From positions 1-20,170 of the IMG/VR virus record IMGVR_UViG_3300025030_001188: 20,170 nt of DNA, one strand, 5' to 3'. The notes beneath the pieces were generated by a model, which made no database searches, was not told where the DNA came from, and saw nothing but the letters and a program-made list of their open reading frames with translations. A program made the position numbers and the translations under genes. Shown here piece after piece: positions 14,206 through 20,170 of the stretch (position 1 is the first letter of the stretch; every line of letters begins with the position of its first letter). The stretch comes from a virus.

Positions 14206-14230
14206 AATATAATAGGGAGGTTTCCCTCCC
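14206..14230 (-). terminator. Terminator-like hairpin after the LamG genes
   Basis: On the minus strand GGGAGG and CCTCCC form a stem with a GAAA loop, followed by the T-rich TATTATATT. A purine-rich GGGG precedes it. The next ribosome site starts right after the T-rich part. The weak T-tract suggests partial termination or an mRNA-stabilising hairpin. Confidence 0.55.
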
Positions 14231-14260
14231 CTTTAATTAATCTGCTGAATTAAATGTTTT

Positions 14261-15082
14261 TTAGCTTGCACTGGAATAGATTTCACTATCCCAAAATAAC
14301 ATTTTGGTAAGTGGCTTATGGCTTTTATACCAATGAGTTGACGGCAAATTGCTAGTAAGTAAATGTTTATTAGCCAAATATCCTTCAACGCTAGTTCTAT
14401 TAGTATCTGAAAGTACCCCAGAATAAAATAATACCTCTGCTGTCTGACCGTTCCAAACTTGCGCGCTGTCAGCCCAGGCACCAAGGTACGTATAATTGGT
14501 AGTACCTGATAAAGCGTTAGTAGCAGTTCCAGAGGTTGCAAGCGAACCGTTTCTATATAGTTTCCGGTCTCCGCTTGTTGCTGTTCCGGAGTATAGTTGC
14601 ATTCCCTGACCCACGGGATAAAAGGTTGCGATAGTCAAACCCGTGCCTTCCCAGTACAATTGCCCACTGCTATTTGTCCCAAGCGCATGATACCCAGTTT
14701 GCCCGCCGATACCATATGCCGAATCGACAAAACGAGTGCTGTATATCCCCCGCCAAAAGTTAGTAGTTCCAGAATCCATAGCCGAAACAGCAAACATAGA
14801 AAATGAAGTAGCAGTTGCACTATTGAGATTATTTAGACTTTTAAAAGCGTTGCCCGTTGCGCCTGCAAAATCCACGCCCTTTTGACCGTTGGTTGTTTTA
14901 ACCGTCAACCCTGACGTAACATCCCCGGTAAGATTAAGCCCCGCATTTGCTGTCCACGTCGAAACAACGGCACCTTCGGAAATTGCACTTAATTCTTCTG
15001 GTCTAACACGCATCAATAGTCCAGAAACGGTTGAAGGGTTATATTCCCATTCGGTTGAAGGTTTTGATACATTAGTTGCCAT
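14261..15082 (-). CDS. LamG-like jelly-roll virion protein, second copy
   Basis: This 273-aa protein has the layout of concanavalin/LamG-type phage proteins: a beta-rich core (about 25-230) with a typical end motif, DTNRTSVEGYLANKHLL, then LPSTHWYK. It likely binds sugars or decorates the head or tail. The N-terminus (MATNVSKPSTEW) and C-terminal 40 residues match the neighbouring gene upstream, while the core differs, so the two are diverged duplicates. AGGAGG precedes the ATG 12 bp after the first copy's stop. Whether they are head or tail fibres cannot be told. Confidence 0.7.
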   Translation of the reverse strand: MATNVSKPSTEWEYNPSTVSGLLMRVRPEELSAISEGAVVSTWTANAGLNLTGDVTSGLTVKTTNGQKGVDFAGATGNAFKSLNNLNSATATSFSMFAVSAMDSGTTNFWRGIYSTRFVDSAYGIGGQTGYHALGTNSSGQLYWEGTGLTIATFYPVGQGMQLYSGTATSGDRKLYRNGSLATSGTATNALSGTTNYTYLGAWADSAQVWNGQTAEVLFYSGVLSDTNRTSVEGYLANKHLLTSNLPSTHWYKSHKPLTKMLFWDSEIYSSAS

Positions 15083-15094
15083 TTTTTTTCCTCC

Positions 15095-15898
15095 TTACGC
15101 TACAGAAGAAAAAGCTTCTGAGCTAAATAAAATACGTTTTGTGAATGGTGGGATTGTTTTATTCCAATGGCTAGTGCTTAAGTTCCCTGTCAACGAATAC
15201 TTTCTTGCAATCCAACCTTCAAGTTTCATAATATTTTCTACTCCTATATCGGTTGTTGCGCACCATGCTGCTGTAATTGCAACTTGCATATGTCTTGAAT
15301 AAAGATAGTTTGCTCCTAATATACATCTGTTCCAAATAGTGGTTGAGCTATAATTTGCAGCCATGCTAAATACACCATTTCTATGCAAACTAGTACCGCC
15401 AGTCGAACCGCCTCCGCGCATTGATGCAAATATCCAAGAGCTTGTATTGAGGGTTCCGCTTACTCCGGGTGTGGTCACTCCTACCCCACTATACATGGTT
15501 GTACTTCCTCCACCAGTTTCAATTCTTGCCACCTCGGACGATGCAGGATCAAAACCATATGTTAATGAAATTGCGTCTTTCCAATCTTGCGCAGTATCGC
15601 TATAACATAAAACACCTGCCGAAAAACCCTGCGCGCTGTTGTCTCCCATTTGTCCAGTTAGCATATCTGAACCGCTGGCTGTGAATTGTGCGGACGGAAT
15701 AGCACCAATATTAACCCTATAAGGTCTGCCACTATACCCCGTCTGTCCAAAACTCCCACTACCATATAATGCGCTCCAAGTGCTAACATATGTATCAAGG
15801 CTGGGGAGATTATCACCGTCAACATATACGGTTAATGCCGATAGATTTGCAGGAGTCCACGCCCAAGTTCCAGAGGGTTGGGATACATTGGTAGCCAT
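15095..15898 (-). CDS. LamG-like jelly-roll virion protein, first copy
   Basis: This 267-aa protein begins MATNVSQPSGTWAWTPANLS and ends with KLEGWIARKYSLTGNLS and HWNKTIPPFTKRILFSSE, the same anchor regions as its neighbour. The Gly/Ser/Thr-rich beta core (about 25-220) is of LamG type but shares little with the other copy. It starts four bases after the stop of the 659-aa gene, with GAGGGGG upstream at a rather long spacing. A glycan-binding or decoration role is inferred. Confidence 0.7.
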   Translation of the reverse strand: MATNVSQPSGTWAWTPANLSALTVYVDGDNLPSLDTYVSTWSALYGSGSFGQTGYSGRPYRVNIGAIPSAQFTASGSDMLTGQMGDNSAQGFSAGVLCYSDTAQDWKDAISLTYGFDPASSEVARIETGGGSTTMYSGVGVTTPGVSGTLNTSSWIFASMRGGGSTGGTSLHRNGVFSMAANYSSTTIWNRCILGANYLYSRHMQVAITAAWCATTDIGVENIMKLEGWIARKYSLTGNLSTSHWNKTIPPFTKRILFSSEAFSSVA

Positions 15899-15902
15899 AA
15901 GC

Positions 15903-17882
15903 TTATACCCCCTCTGTAACCAAAATTTTAGCCGTAGAAATCACTCTCGCGTTAGTTTCAATGTAGCATGTAGCAGTCCTGTTAGGCGTTATCCCTGTCA
16001 CTGACGCCACTTGGAAATTTAACGCTGTTGCCTGGTCGTCTGTGAATCGTAATCCTCCGCTATCGTAAGCGGCTGGAGGAAATGCAGCCATAAGGTTTGA
16101 CACATGGAAATTATATCCGCTAGCATTTACCGATTCGCCTATTTTAAGCTCCACTAAATCGCCAGATACTAAGGTCAAAGGGACTCCGTTTCGAGTCGTT
16201 GAGGTATTGATGTTAACGGTTACATTAACTACTGTCGTGAATTTTGTCCCTGCCATTAACGGTAACCATACGCCTTTACCTGTTTTATGCTGTACATATG
16301 CTTGATATTGCGTTGCGCCTGTTAGTGCAGTTGCAACGGTTACGCTTGCGCCTGTGCTTTCGCCAATCAGTGTCATTTCTTGCGTACTTAGTTTTTTAAC
16401 ATACGCCTTTGTGCCACTAACCAAATACTCGCCTACTTGTTCCTTTTCTTCACAAACCGTGGCAACATGATAATTTTTAATTGTTACAGTGTCTGTACCC
16501 ACCGACAATTGAATTGTAATTGTTAAATCTTGTGCGGTTGTTAAATCTATGGCTGTGGTAGCAAAGGTTTCACTTATACCAGTTCCTACGTAAACTATGG
16601 TTTGTGCGGTTAATGAATCTGACCATAAGACAAAGTTAAAACTGATATTTGCGGTGCTCACGGGTAGCCCCATAGTTGCTATTGTAGTACCACCAAGTTT
16701 CAACTTAATCAACTTTACGTTTGTGTTACTCGTTGCGGTAAAGTAAAATGCACCGTCCATTTTTCCCCTAGTGCCTATTTGACCAGCAAGTATCGGTATA
16801 GTTAATTTTGTTGTCTCTGCCACTGTCCCTGTATGAGCTATGTCTGCACTACCTTGCCATGTTTTATATTTACCTACCCCAGGCAGAGTTGTTATTGTAG
16901 GCGTAAGACTAACGCCTATTGCCCCATCGGCTGGGCTTGTGACTACCACAGAAGGGTACAACATATCATATGGAACTAATGGAACATGCTGAAACATTTG
17001 TCTGTCAACCGCTCGCCACGGTTGTGCAAAACCCGCATTGGTCACAATGGCTAATTGGCATACTGGATTAGTCGTAACTAATTCTACAACAAAATGTATT
17101 TCTTCTCCTTCTGAGTAAGATATATTATCGATATTAATCCAAATCTCAGAGTTAGGTGCTATGGTCAGTCCGACTGCGGTCGCCTCTGCCGATCCCATCG
17201 ACTTGTCAAATATATTTGTACCGGCTTCGCTTGTGCCCCTGTATATGTGTACCCTTACTCTACATGTATCATCATCCCATATGAGATTGGGCCCGAATTT
17301 GTAATACAACCTTTGCAGTACATAGTTCTGCTGTGGGATAACATTGTAGGTGTATTTATATTCATTTTCTGCGGTGCTTAACCATTCTTGGTCAAACTTA
17401 TCCACAAATTCTGGATATGCGCCGTCTTTTAATGCTCCTGACTTGTCTAACACCACGTTACGAGTCCAAGTAATGTTATTATCAACAACCGTACTACCTA
17501 CGCCTGTAGTCCATGTAGCCGGTTCTGCAGCTCCTGTAGTGCCTCCAACTGTGGCAATGTATACAAACCCTGTAGCTTTAGCATCCGTAGGTCTTATTCT
17601 GTCACCAATGGCTACTGACTTAGCAGTTGTCCATGCATCCGCACTATTACCATGAGTGATTATGCGTGTTTCTTTAGCTTCTTGCCGACATTCTACCATT
17701 GAGCTACTTCCGGTATCGTCTACTGTTTGCCCTGGTATCATGAAACTGGCTGAATCGCCAATAACTGTTGACAGCAAATGATGTCCACGGATACCAAGCG
17801 AAATTTTATCTTGTGTGCCTAGCGTTACTTTACCGCCAACTACACCCGCCTTTTTCGCAAGTACATAAGCAACTATATCCAT
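15903..17882 (-). CDS. Large multidomain structural protein (fibre or decoration)
   Basis: The 659-aa protein is almost entirely beta-rich and Thr/Val/Gly-rich. Residues about 95-135 hold the common phage module pattern FVYIATVGGTTGAAEPATW followed by VDNNITWT. Around 305-330 TSPADGAIGVSLTPTITT marks an Ig-like (Big-type) unit, and 330-470 look like a jelly-roll. The ATG at 17882 is preferred since AAGGAG lies eight bases before it; a GTG three codons upstream overlaps that site. It is followed by two LamG genes and lies between capsid and tail genes, which suggests a head fibre or long appendage. The leader contains two stem-loops with nearly identical loops (17909-17947). Exact virion location is unknown. 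Confidence 0.55.
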   Translation of the reverse strand: MDIVAYVLAKKAGVVGGKVTLGTQDKISLGIRGHHLLSTVIGDSASFMIPGQTVDDTGSSSMVECRQEAKETRIITHGNSADAWTTAKSVAIGDRIRPTDAKATGFVYIATVGGTTGAAEPATWTTGVGSTVVDNNITWTRNVVLDKSGALKDGAYPEFVDKFDQEWLSTAENEYKYTYNVIPQQNYVLQRLYYKFGPNLIWDDDTCRVRVHIYRGTSEAGTNIFDKSMGSAEATAVGLTIAPNSEIWINIDNISYSEGEEIHFVVELVTTNPVCQLAIVTNAGFAQPWRAVDRQMFQHVPLVPYDMLYPSVVVTSPADGAIGVSLTPTITTLPGVGKYKTWQGSADIAHTGTVAETTKLTIPILAGQIGTRGKMDGAFYFTATSNTNVKLIKLKLGGTTIATMGLPVSTANISFNFVLWSDSLTAQTIVYVGTGISETFATTAIDLTTAQDLTITIQLSVGTDTVTIKNYHVATVCEEKEQVGEYLVSGTKAYVKKLSTQEMTLIGESTGASVTVATALTGATQYQAYVQHKTGKGVWLPLMAGTKFTTVVNVTVNINTSTTRNGVPLTLVSGDLVELKIGESVNASGYNFHVSNLMAAFPPAAYDSGGLRFTDDQATALNFQVASVTGITPNRTATCYIETNARVISTAKILVTEGV

Positions 17883-17908
17883 TCGATTCACTCCTTTTCA
17901 AATCTTGA

Positions 17909-17947
17909 GTGTCTCGCTGGACATCGGGTCACCTCGTTGGGTGATCG
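17909..17947 (-). promoter_or_regulatory. Twin stem-loops in the leader of the 659-aa gene
   Basis: In the leftward mRNA the first hairpin is UCACC-CAACGA-GGUGA (929-944 within 17xxx, extendable by one G-U and one G-C pair) and the second is UGUC-CAGCGA-GACA (17910-17923). Stems differ but the six-base loops differ by one base (CAACGA, CAGCGA), and both are flanked by CGA. They lie between the Com-like gene and the ribosome site of the 659-aa gene. There is no T-tract, so termination is unlikely; recognition by an RNA-binding protein is the favoured reading. Confidence 0.6.
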
Positions 17948-17948
17948 T

Positions 17949-18116
17949 TTATTTCTCTACCGGTATTTTATTTAAAGTACCACATTTCTTTCCACCTGTG
18001 TTCTTTCCGGAATGAGTGCATAGTATTTCTATGTATCCGTCTTTTATTTCGCCTTTCCCAAGCAAGTGGTTGCACTTCGTGCATCTGTATTCGTTTTTAG
18101 TCTCGATGTTAACCAC
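17949..18116 (-). CDS. Com-like zinc-finger protein
   Basis: This 55-aa protein has Cys12 and Cys15 (YRCTKCNHLLGKGEI), then Cys33 and Cys45 with the ending KKCGTLNKI. Phage Mu Com and relatives share the pattern CxxCxxLL...EIxCxxCGTxN; here the second half carries an insertion of about nine residues between its cysteines. Com binds a stem-loop in mRNA and opens the ribosome site of the next gene, mom. No mom gene follows; instead twin hairpins and a structural gene do. The start is uncertain: the GTG at 18116 gives a usual Com length, while the frame is open to a TTG at 18152 that overlaps the 54-aa gene, and neither has a good ribosome site. Confidence 0.65.
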   Translation of the reverse strand: MVNIETKNEYRCTKCNHLLGKGEIKDGYIEILCTHSGKNTGGKKCGTLNKIPVEK

Positions 18117-18136
18117 CCCCCATTTAATGTTTATCT

Positions 18137-18301
18137 CTACATAGCATACCAAGCAGTTCCGTTAGTTATAAATACCGCTGCTGTATCATATTCAAAAAAC
18201 TTTGCAGTAGCCGGGAATCTATCGTCCGGCAATGTTACTGCTGTTCTTTCCGCATGTGTGCCATACCATACGTGGTCATAAGGATTATAAACTATAGCCA
18301 T
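18137..18301 (-). CDS. 54-aa small virion-module protein
   Basis: The frame starts with ATG behind a strong AAAGGAGG and encodes a compact, aromatic-rich protein. The second half (ATAKFFEYDTAAVFITNG, then WYAM) follows the 'FFEyDT...NGtaW' pattern found in many small proteins beside phage capsid genes. It starts two bases after the stop of the 98-aa gene. A part in head assembly or fibre attachment is likely from position, but the function is unknown. Confidence 0.75.
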   Translation of the reverse strand: MAIVYNPYDHVWYGTHAERTAVTLPDDRFPATAKFFEYDTAAVFITNGTAWYAM

Positions 18302-18303
18302 GA

Positions 18304-18600
18304 TTATTCCTCCTTTAGTTCTGCCATCAATTTGTCAATACTCTTTATATGCCAACTCTTTATACCTTTTTCTTTAGCTAGTGCTCTTATTTCTTCTTCT
18401 GTCTTTTCTACTGGTTTATCGTCCATAACGTTGTTTTCTTCCTTAACCTCAAAGCTCTGTTTTAACACCTTGCACATTGTTTCATTCTCTGTCGCATATT
18501 CTCCGTTTGCATCGAAGTAAAATCCTTTTAATCCTGTGGCTCTCTGTACGTATTTATTTGCTATCCTTACATAAAGGCTAGCACTGCCTTTAAAAATCAA
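18304..18600 (-). CDS. 98-aa capsid-region protein with LEM/HeH-like C-terminus
   Basis: Residues 1-50 are beta-rich and contain KGFYFDANGEYATENE, a pattern common to small phage proteins encoded after the capsid gene. Residues 68-96 (IRALAKEKGIKSWHIKSIDK) match a short helix-extended-helix of LEM/HeH or Rho-N type, often seen in head-tail junction proteins. The start is TTG, supported by AGGAGGG eight bases upstream; no ATG lies near. It is the first gene after the capsid terminator. Role in head completion is inferred. Confidence 0.65.
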   Translation of the reverse strand: MIFKGSASLYVRIANKYVQRATGLKGFYFDANGEYATENETMCKVLKQSFEVKEENNVMDDKPVEKTEEEIRALAKEKGIKSWHIKSIDKLMAELKEE

Positions 18601-18650
18601 TCTAAATCCCTCCTATAAAGGTTTCAATCCACACACTCGCTGGGAATGTG

Positions 18651-18674
18651 AAAATAGGGGAGATTGCTCTCCCC
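18651..18674 (-). terminator. Intrinsic terminator after the capsid genes
   Basis: On the minus strand GGGGAGA and TCTCCCC form a perfect 7-bp stem with a GCAA loop, followed by TATTTT. It begins six bases after the stop of the 125-aa gene. It would allow high expression of capsid and decoration proteins with lower expression of the genes beyond. Confidence 0.8.
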
Positions 18675-18680
18675 ATCATA

Positions 18681-19058
18681 TTACTGTAACTCGATTACGA
18701 ACATAGATGCAGCATGGTTAGTCAATAGTGCTGTGCCTGCTGCTGGAGTAAGTGTTATTAGGATATTGCCACTAGCGTTCATATATCGGCCTGTCTCAAT
18801 CTGGATTACATCAGTAGATGTTGCGGCAACTGTGCCTGTTTTGGCTACTGCCGCAAATACTCCCGCACCTGCACCGATTGAATATGAAAGTATGCCTGTG
18901 GTATTCTTCATGCCGATACATATTTTGCTATCCCTTCCACTCGGAGTATATGTGAATACCTCCGTAGCGTCATTTACAGCTGAAGTGGCCGGATTAAAGG
19001 TTAATTCTTGGTCTGCGTTTAAGGAAACTATCTTTGTATTTGTTATTGTTACTGCCAT
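18681..19058 (-). CDS. Probable head decoration protein
   Basis: This 125-aa protein is beta-rich, with many Thr, Ala and Gly residues (MAVTITNTKIVSLNADQELT, later SYSIGAGAGVFAAVAKTG). Near the end are NASGNILITLTPAAGTALL and MFVIELQ. It follows the major capsid gene by 18 bp with a strong AAGGATGG site and precedes a terminator, as is usual for small abundant capsid decoration proteins. No motif is diagnostic; the call depends on position and composition. Confidence 0.6.
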   Translation of the reverse strand: MAVTITNTKIVSLNADQELTFNPATSAVNDATEVFTYTPSGRDSKICIGMKNTTGILSYSIGAGAGVFAAVAKTGTVAATSTDVIQIETGRYMNASGNILITLTPAAGTALLTNHAASMFVIELQ

Positions 19059-19076
19059 GTTATCCCATCCTTTCCA

Positions 19077-19931
19077 TTAAATAGTTGTCTCTGCTGCGTA
19101 TGTGAAGGTTCCTTTGGCAAGTTCCTTGGATTTTATATTTTTATATCCCAGAATCAAGCCACCGTCAATACCAATTGCCCTTGTGTTCTGCAATTCGATA
19201 TTTCTAGTTCTCAGCTGATGGTCTGCATATCCTATAGCCTGATATGTACCTGCCAATATTGTTGATACTGGAGTATCTACAGTGCCTGAATTGTATACGG
19301 TATTGGTCACATATACAGAAAATCCCAGGTCTTTTGTCCACTGCATGCCGCCTTTGCCGTTTATACCGTTGTTGATCTCAAACTGTATGCCAGCTAACTG
19401 GAGTTTAACTCTCATCCACGGTGGAATTACCATCCACATATTGTCCTCAGTCACGTTGTTGTCATACAGCCTCTGTGCCAAAAGTGCAACGTTGCTAAGA
19501 ACGTTTGCGCTTGTAATGGTTGCTGTTACTGCTGTGCCTGCGTTTGCATCTGCGCCTATGTTCTGGAAAAACTCTCTCTCAATCTTGTCCTTAAGCATGT
19601 AAGCTGCTCTCTCAGACTGTGAACCTTTGGTGTCAAGGTTTGTCATGAGCGCGTCAACATCTTCAACCTTAAAGGCAAAGGTCTTTGTCTTGTCAATGAG
19701 CATTGCTATCTGGCTATCCTGCAATGCTTCATGGGTTATTGTTCCAGTGTAATCACTGATTGTCGGGTCTCCAAGGTCTGTGAAATACACTGTATCTCCG
19801 TATTCCTTGATAGGGGACTTAATCTTTGCTGTTGCTATTTTCTTCATTACCAGGTTATCTTCGAGTGTCCTATACACGGATGCATCGAATAACTCAGGTA
19901 TGAATCCTCTTGTTACGTTATTAGTGTTCAT
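19077..19931 (-). CDS. Major capsid protein (HK97 fold, P22 coat-like)
   Basis: This 284-aa protein starts with a helical arm (RGFIPELFDASVYRTLEDNL) followed by SPIKEYGDTVYFTDLGDPTI, the beta-strand opening typical of P22-coat-type capsid proteins. A long spine-like helix region runs about 95-150. Later come NNVTEDNMWMVIPPWMRVKL and the axial-domain strands before QTTRAIGIDGG-like residues. AAAGGATG precedes the ATG. The scaffold gene ends 32 bp upstream and the decoration gene follows. Length is at the small end for this fold. The family assignment is good; close relation to P22 is not claimed. Confidence 0.85.
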   Translation of the reverse strand: MNTNNVTRGFIPELFDASVYRTLEDNLVMKKIATAKIKSPIKEYGDTVYFTDLGDPTISDYTGTITHEALQDSQIAMLIDKTKTFAFKVEDVDALMTNLDTKGSQSERAAYMLKDKIEREFFQNIGADANAGTAVTATITSANVLSNVALLAQRLYDNNVTEDNMWMVIPPWMRVKLQLAGIQFEINNGINGKGGMQWTKDLGFSVYVTNTVYNSGTVDTPVSTILAGTYQAIGYADHQLRTRNIELQNTRAIGIDGGLILGYKNIKSKELAKGTFTYAAETTI

Positions 19932-19963
19932 TGATTAATCATCCTTTCGCAATAAAATAACCG

Positions 19964-20170
19964 CTACCATTTGGCGCGGCTTTCAACTATCTTGGAAAAG
20001 TTTTTCTTTATCCAACTTTGGTCTGTCTTGTTCTTCTCGAATGTTTCATAGCTAATAAAATCACCTGTAGGTTTCTCACCCTTTACGCTGCCTGTAGAAG
20101 CCTCAGCATTCTTCTCATTTGCTTCTTTGGCTTCTAAAGTTTTACGTAGCGTGTCGAGTTCCTTATCTGT
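19964..20170 (-). CDS. Scaffolding protein, C-terminal part (partial)
   Basis: The last 68 residues of a gene running out of the window are visible. They begin with a charged heptad-like helix (DKELDTLRKTLEAKEANEK) and end with SWIKKNFSKIVESRAKW. A long charged coiled coil with a basic tail just before the major capsid gene is the normal mark of phage scaffolding proteins, which template head assembly. The start lies beyond the window. Confidence 0.75.
   Translation of the reverse strand, partial: TDKELDTLRKTLEAKEANEKNAEASTGSVKGEKPTGDFISYETFEKNKTDQSWIKKNFSKIVESRAKW

Noticed and set aside
14233-14541. Minus-strand frame of 102 codons overlapping the second LamG gene
   Set aside because: The LamG gene in the other frame has a ribosome site, family motifs and a paralogue; this frame has none of these and runs into the terminator hairpin.
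1-20170. tRNA, rRNA, insertion sequences, toxin-antitoxin or known defence genes
   Set aside because: None was recognised on either strand by inspection; a covariance-model and profile search would be needed to exclude small RNAs.

Overview
The window looks like part of a temperate, short-tailed (podovirus-type) phage of a Firmicute, probably a clostridial host. The basis is AT-rich DNA, strong AGGAGG-type ribosome sites on nearly every gene, a large serine recombinase, a phi-LC3-type holin, an XhlA-type membrane protein, and an amidase whose C-terminal module resembles the stalk-like (copper amine oxidase N-terminal) domain common in clostridia. No clear chromosomal gene is visible, so it cannot be told whether this is an integrated prophage, a virion genome or an extrachromosomal element.

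Layout. Positions 1-200 hold the start of a leftward early gene and a divergent control region with two copies of an operator-like repeat. Rightward from there run a Cro/CI-type repressor and the serine recombinase, a small lysogeny operon ending at 2051. Everything after that is transcribed leftward. Read in transcription order (right to left) the late genes are: scaffold C-terminus, major capsid protein, small capsid/decoration protein, terminator, three small proteins (one a Com-like zinc finger), a 659-aa structural protein, two paralogous LamG-like proteins, a 59-aa lysine-rich protein, an adaptor-like protein, a nozzle-like beta-propeller protein, an SGNH-hydrolase tailspike, two large ejection-type proteins, and then the lysis region. 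No tape-measure, tail-tube or baseplate gene lies between capsid and lysis genes, which fits a podovirus.

The lysis region (about 2.09-4.6 kb) is rich in very small genes. It holds 51-, 28-, 80- and 31-codon proteins (several missed by ordinary length cut-offs), an XhlA-like protein, a phi-LC3-like holin and an N-acetylmuramoyl-L-alanine amidase. Inside this cassette sits a self-contained unit: a strong promoter, a leader with a 10-bp dyad, a winged-helix-type protein, three iteron-like repeats directly after its stop codon, AT-rich repeats and a terminator. It looks like an inserted 'moron' and could be a small replicon or a DNA-binding regulatory unit.

Most worth a second look: (1) the winged-helix gene plus dyad-containing iterons; (2) the Com-like zinc finger encoded just upstream of twin stem-loops with nearly identical loops, in the leader of the 659-aa structural gene and with no mom gene in sight; (3) the recombinase and lysis genes lying 39 bp apart, unlike the ends of an ordinary integrated prophage; (4) the tandem LamG proteins with shared ends and divergent cores; (5) the repeated placement of terminator hairpins immediately before the ribosome sites of late genes. 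All functions are assigned from motifs and gene order only; no database search was possible.
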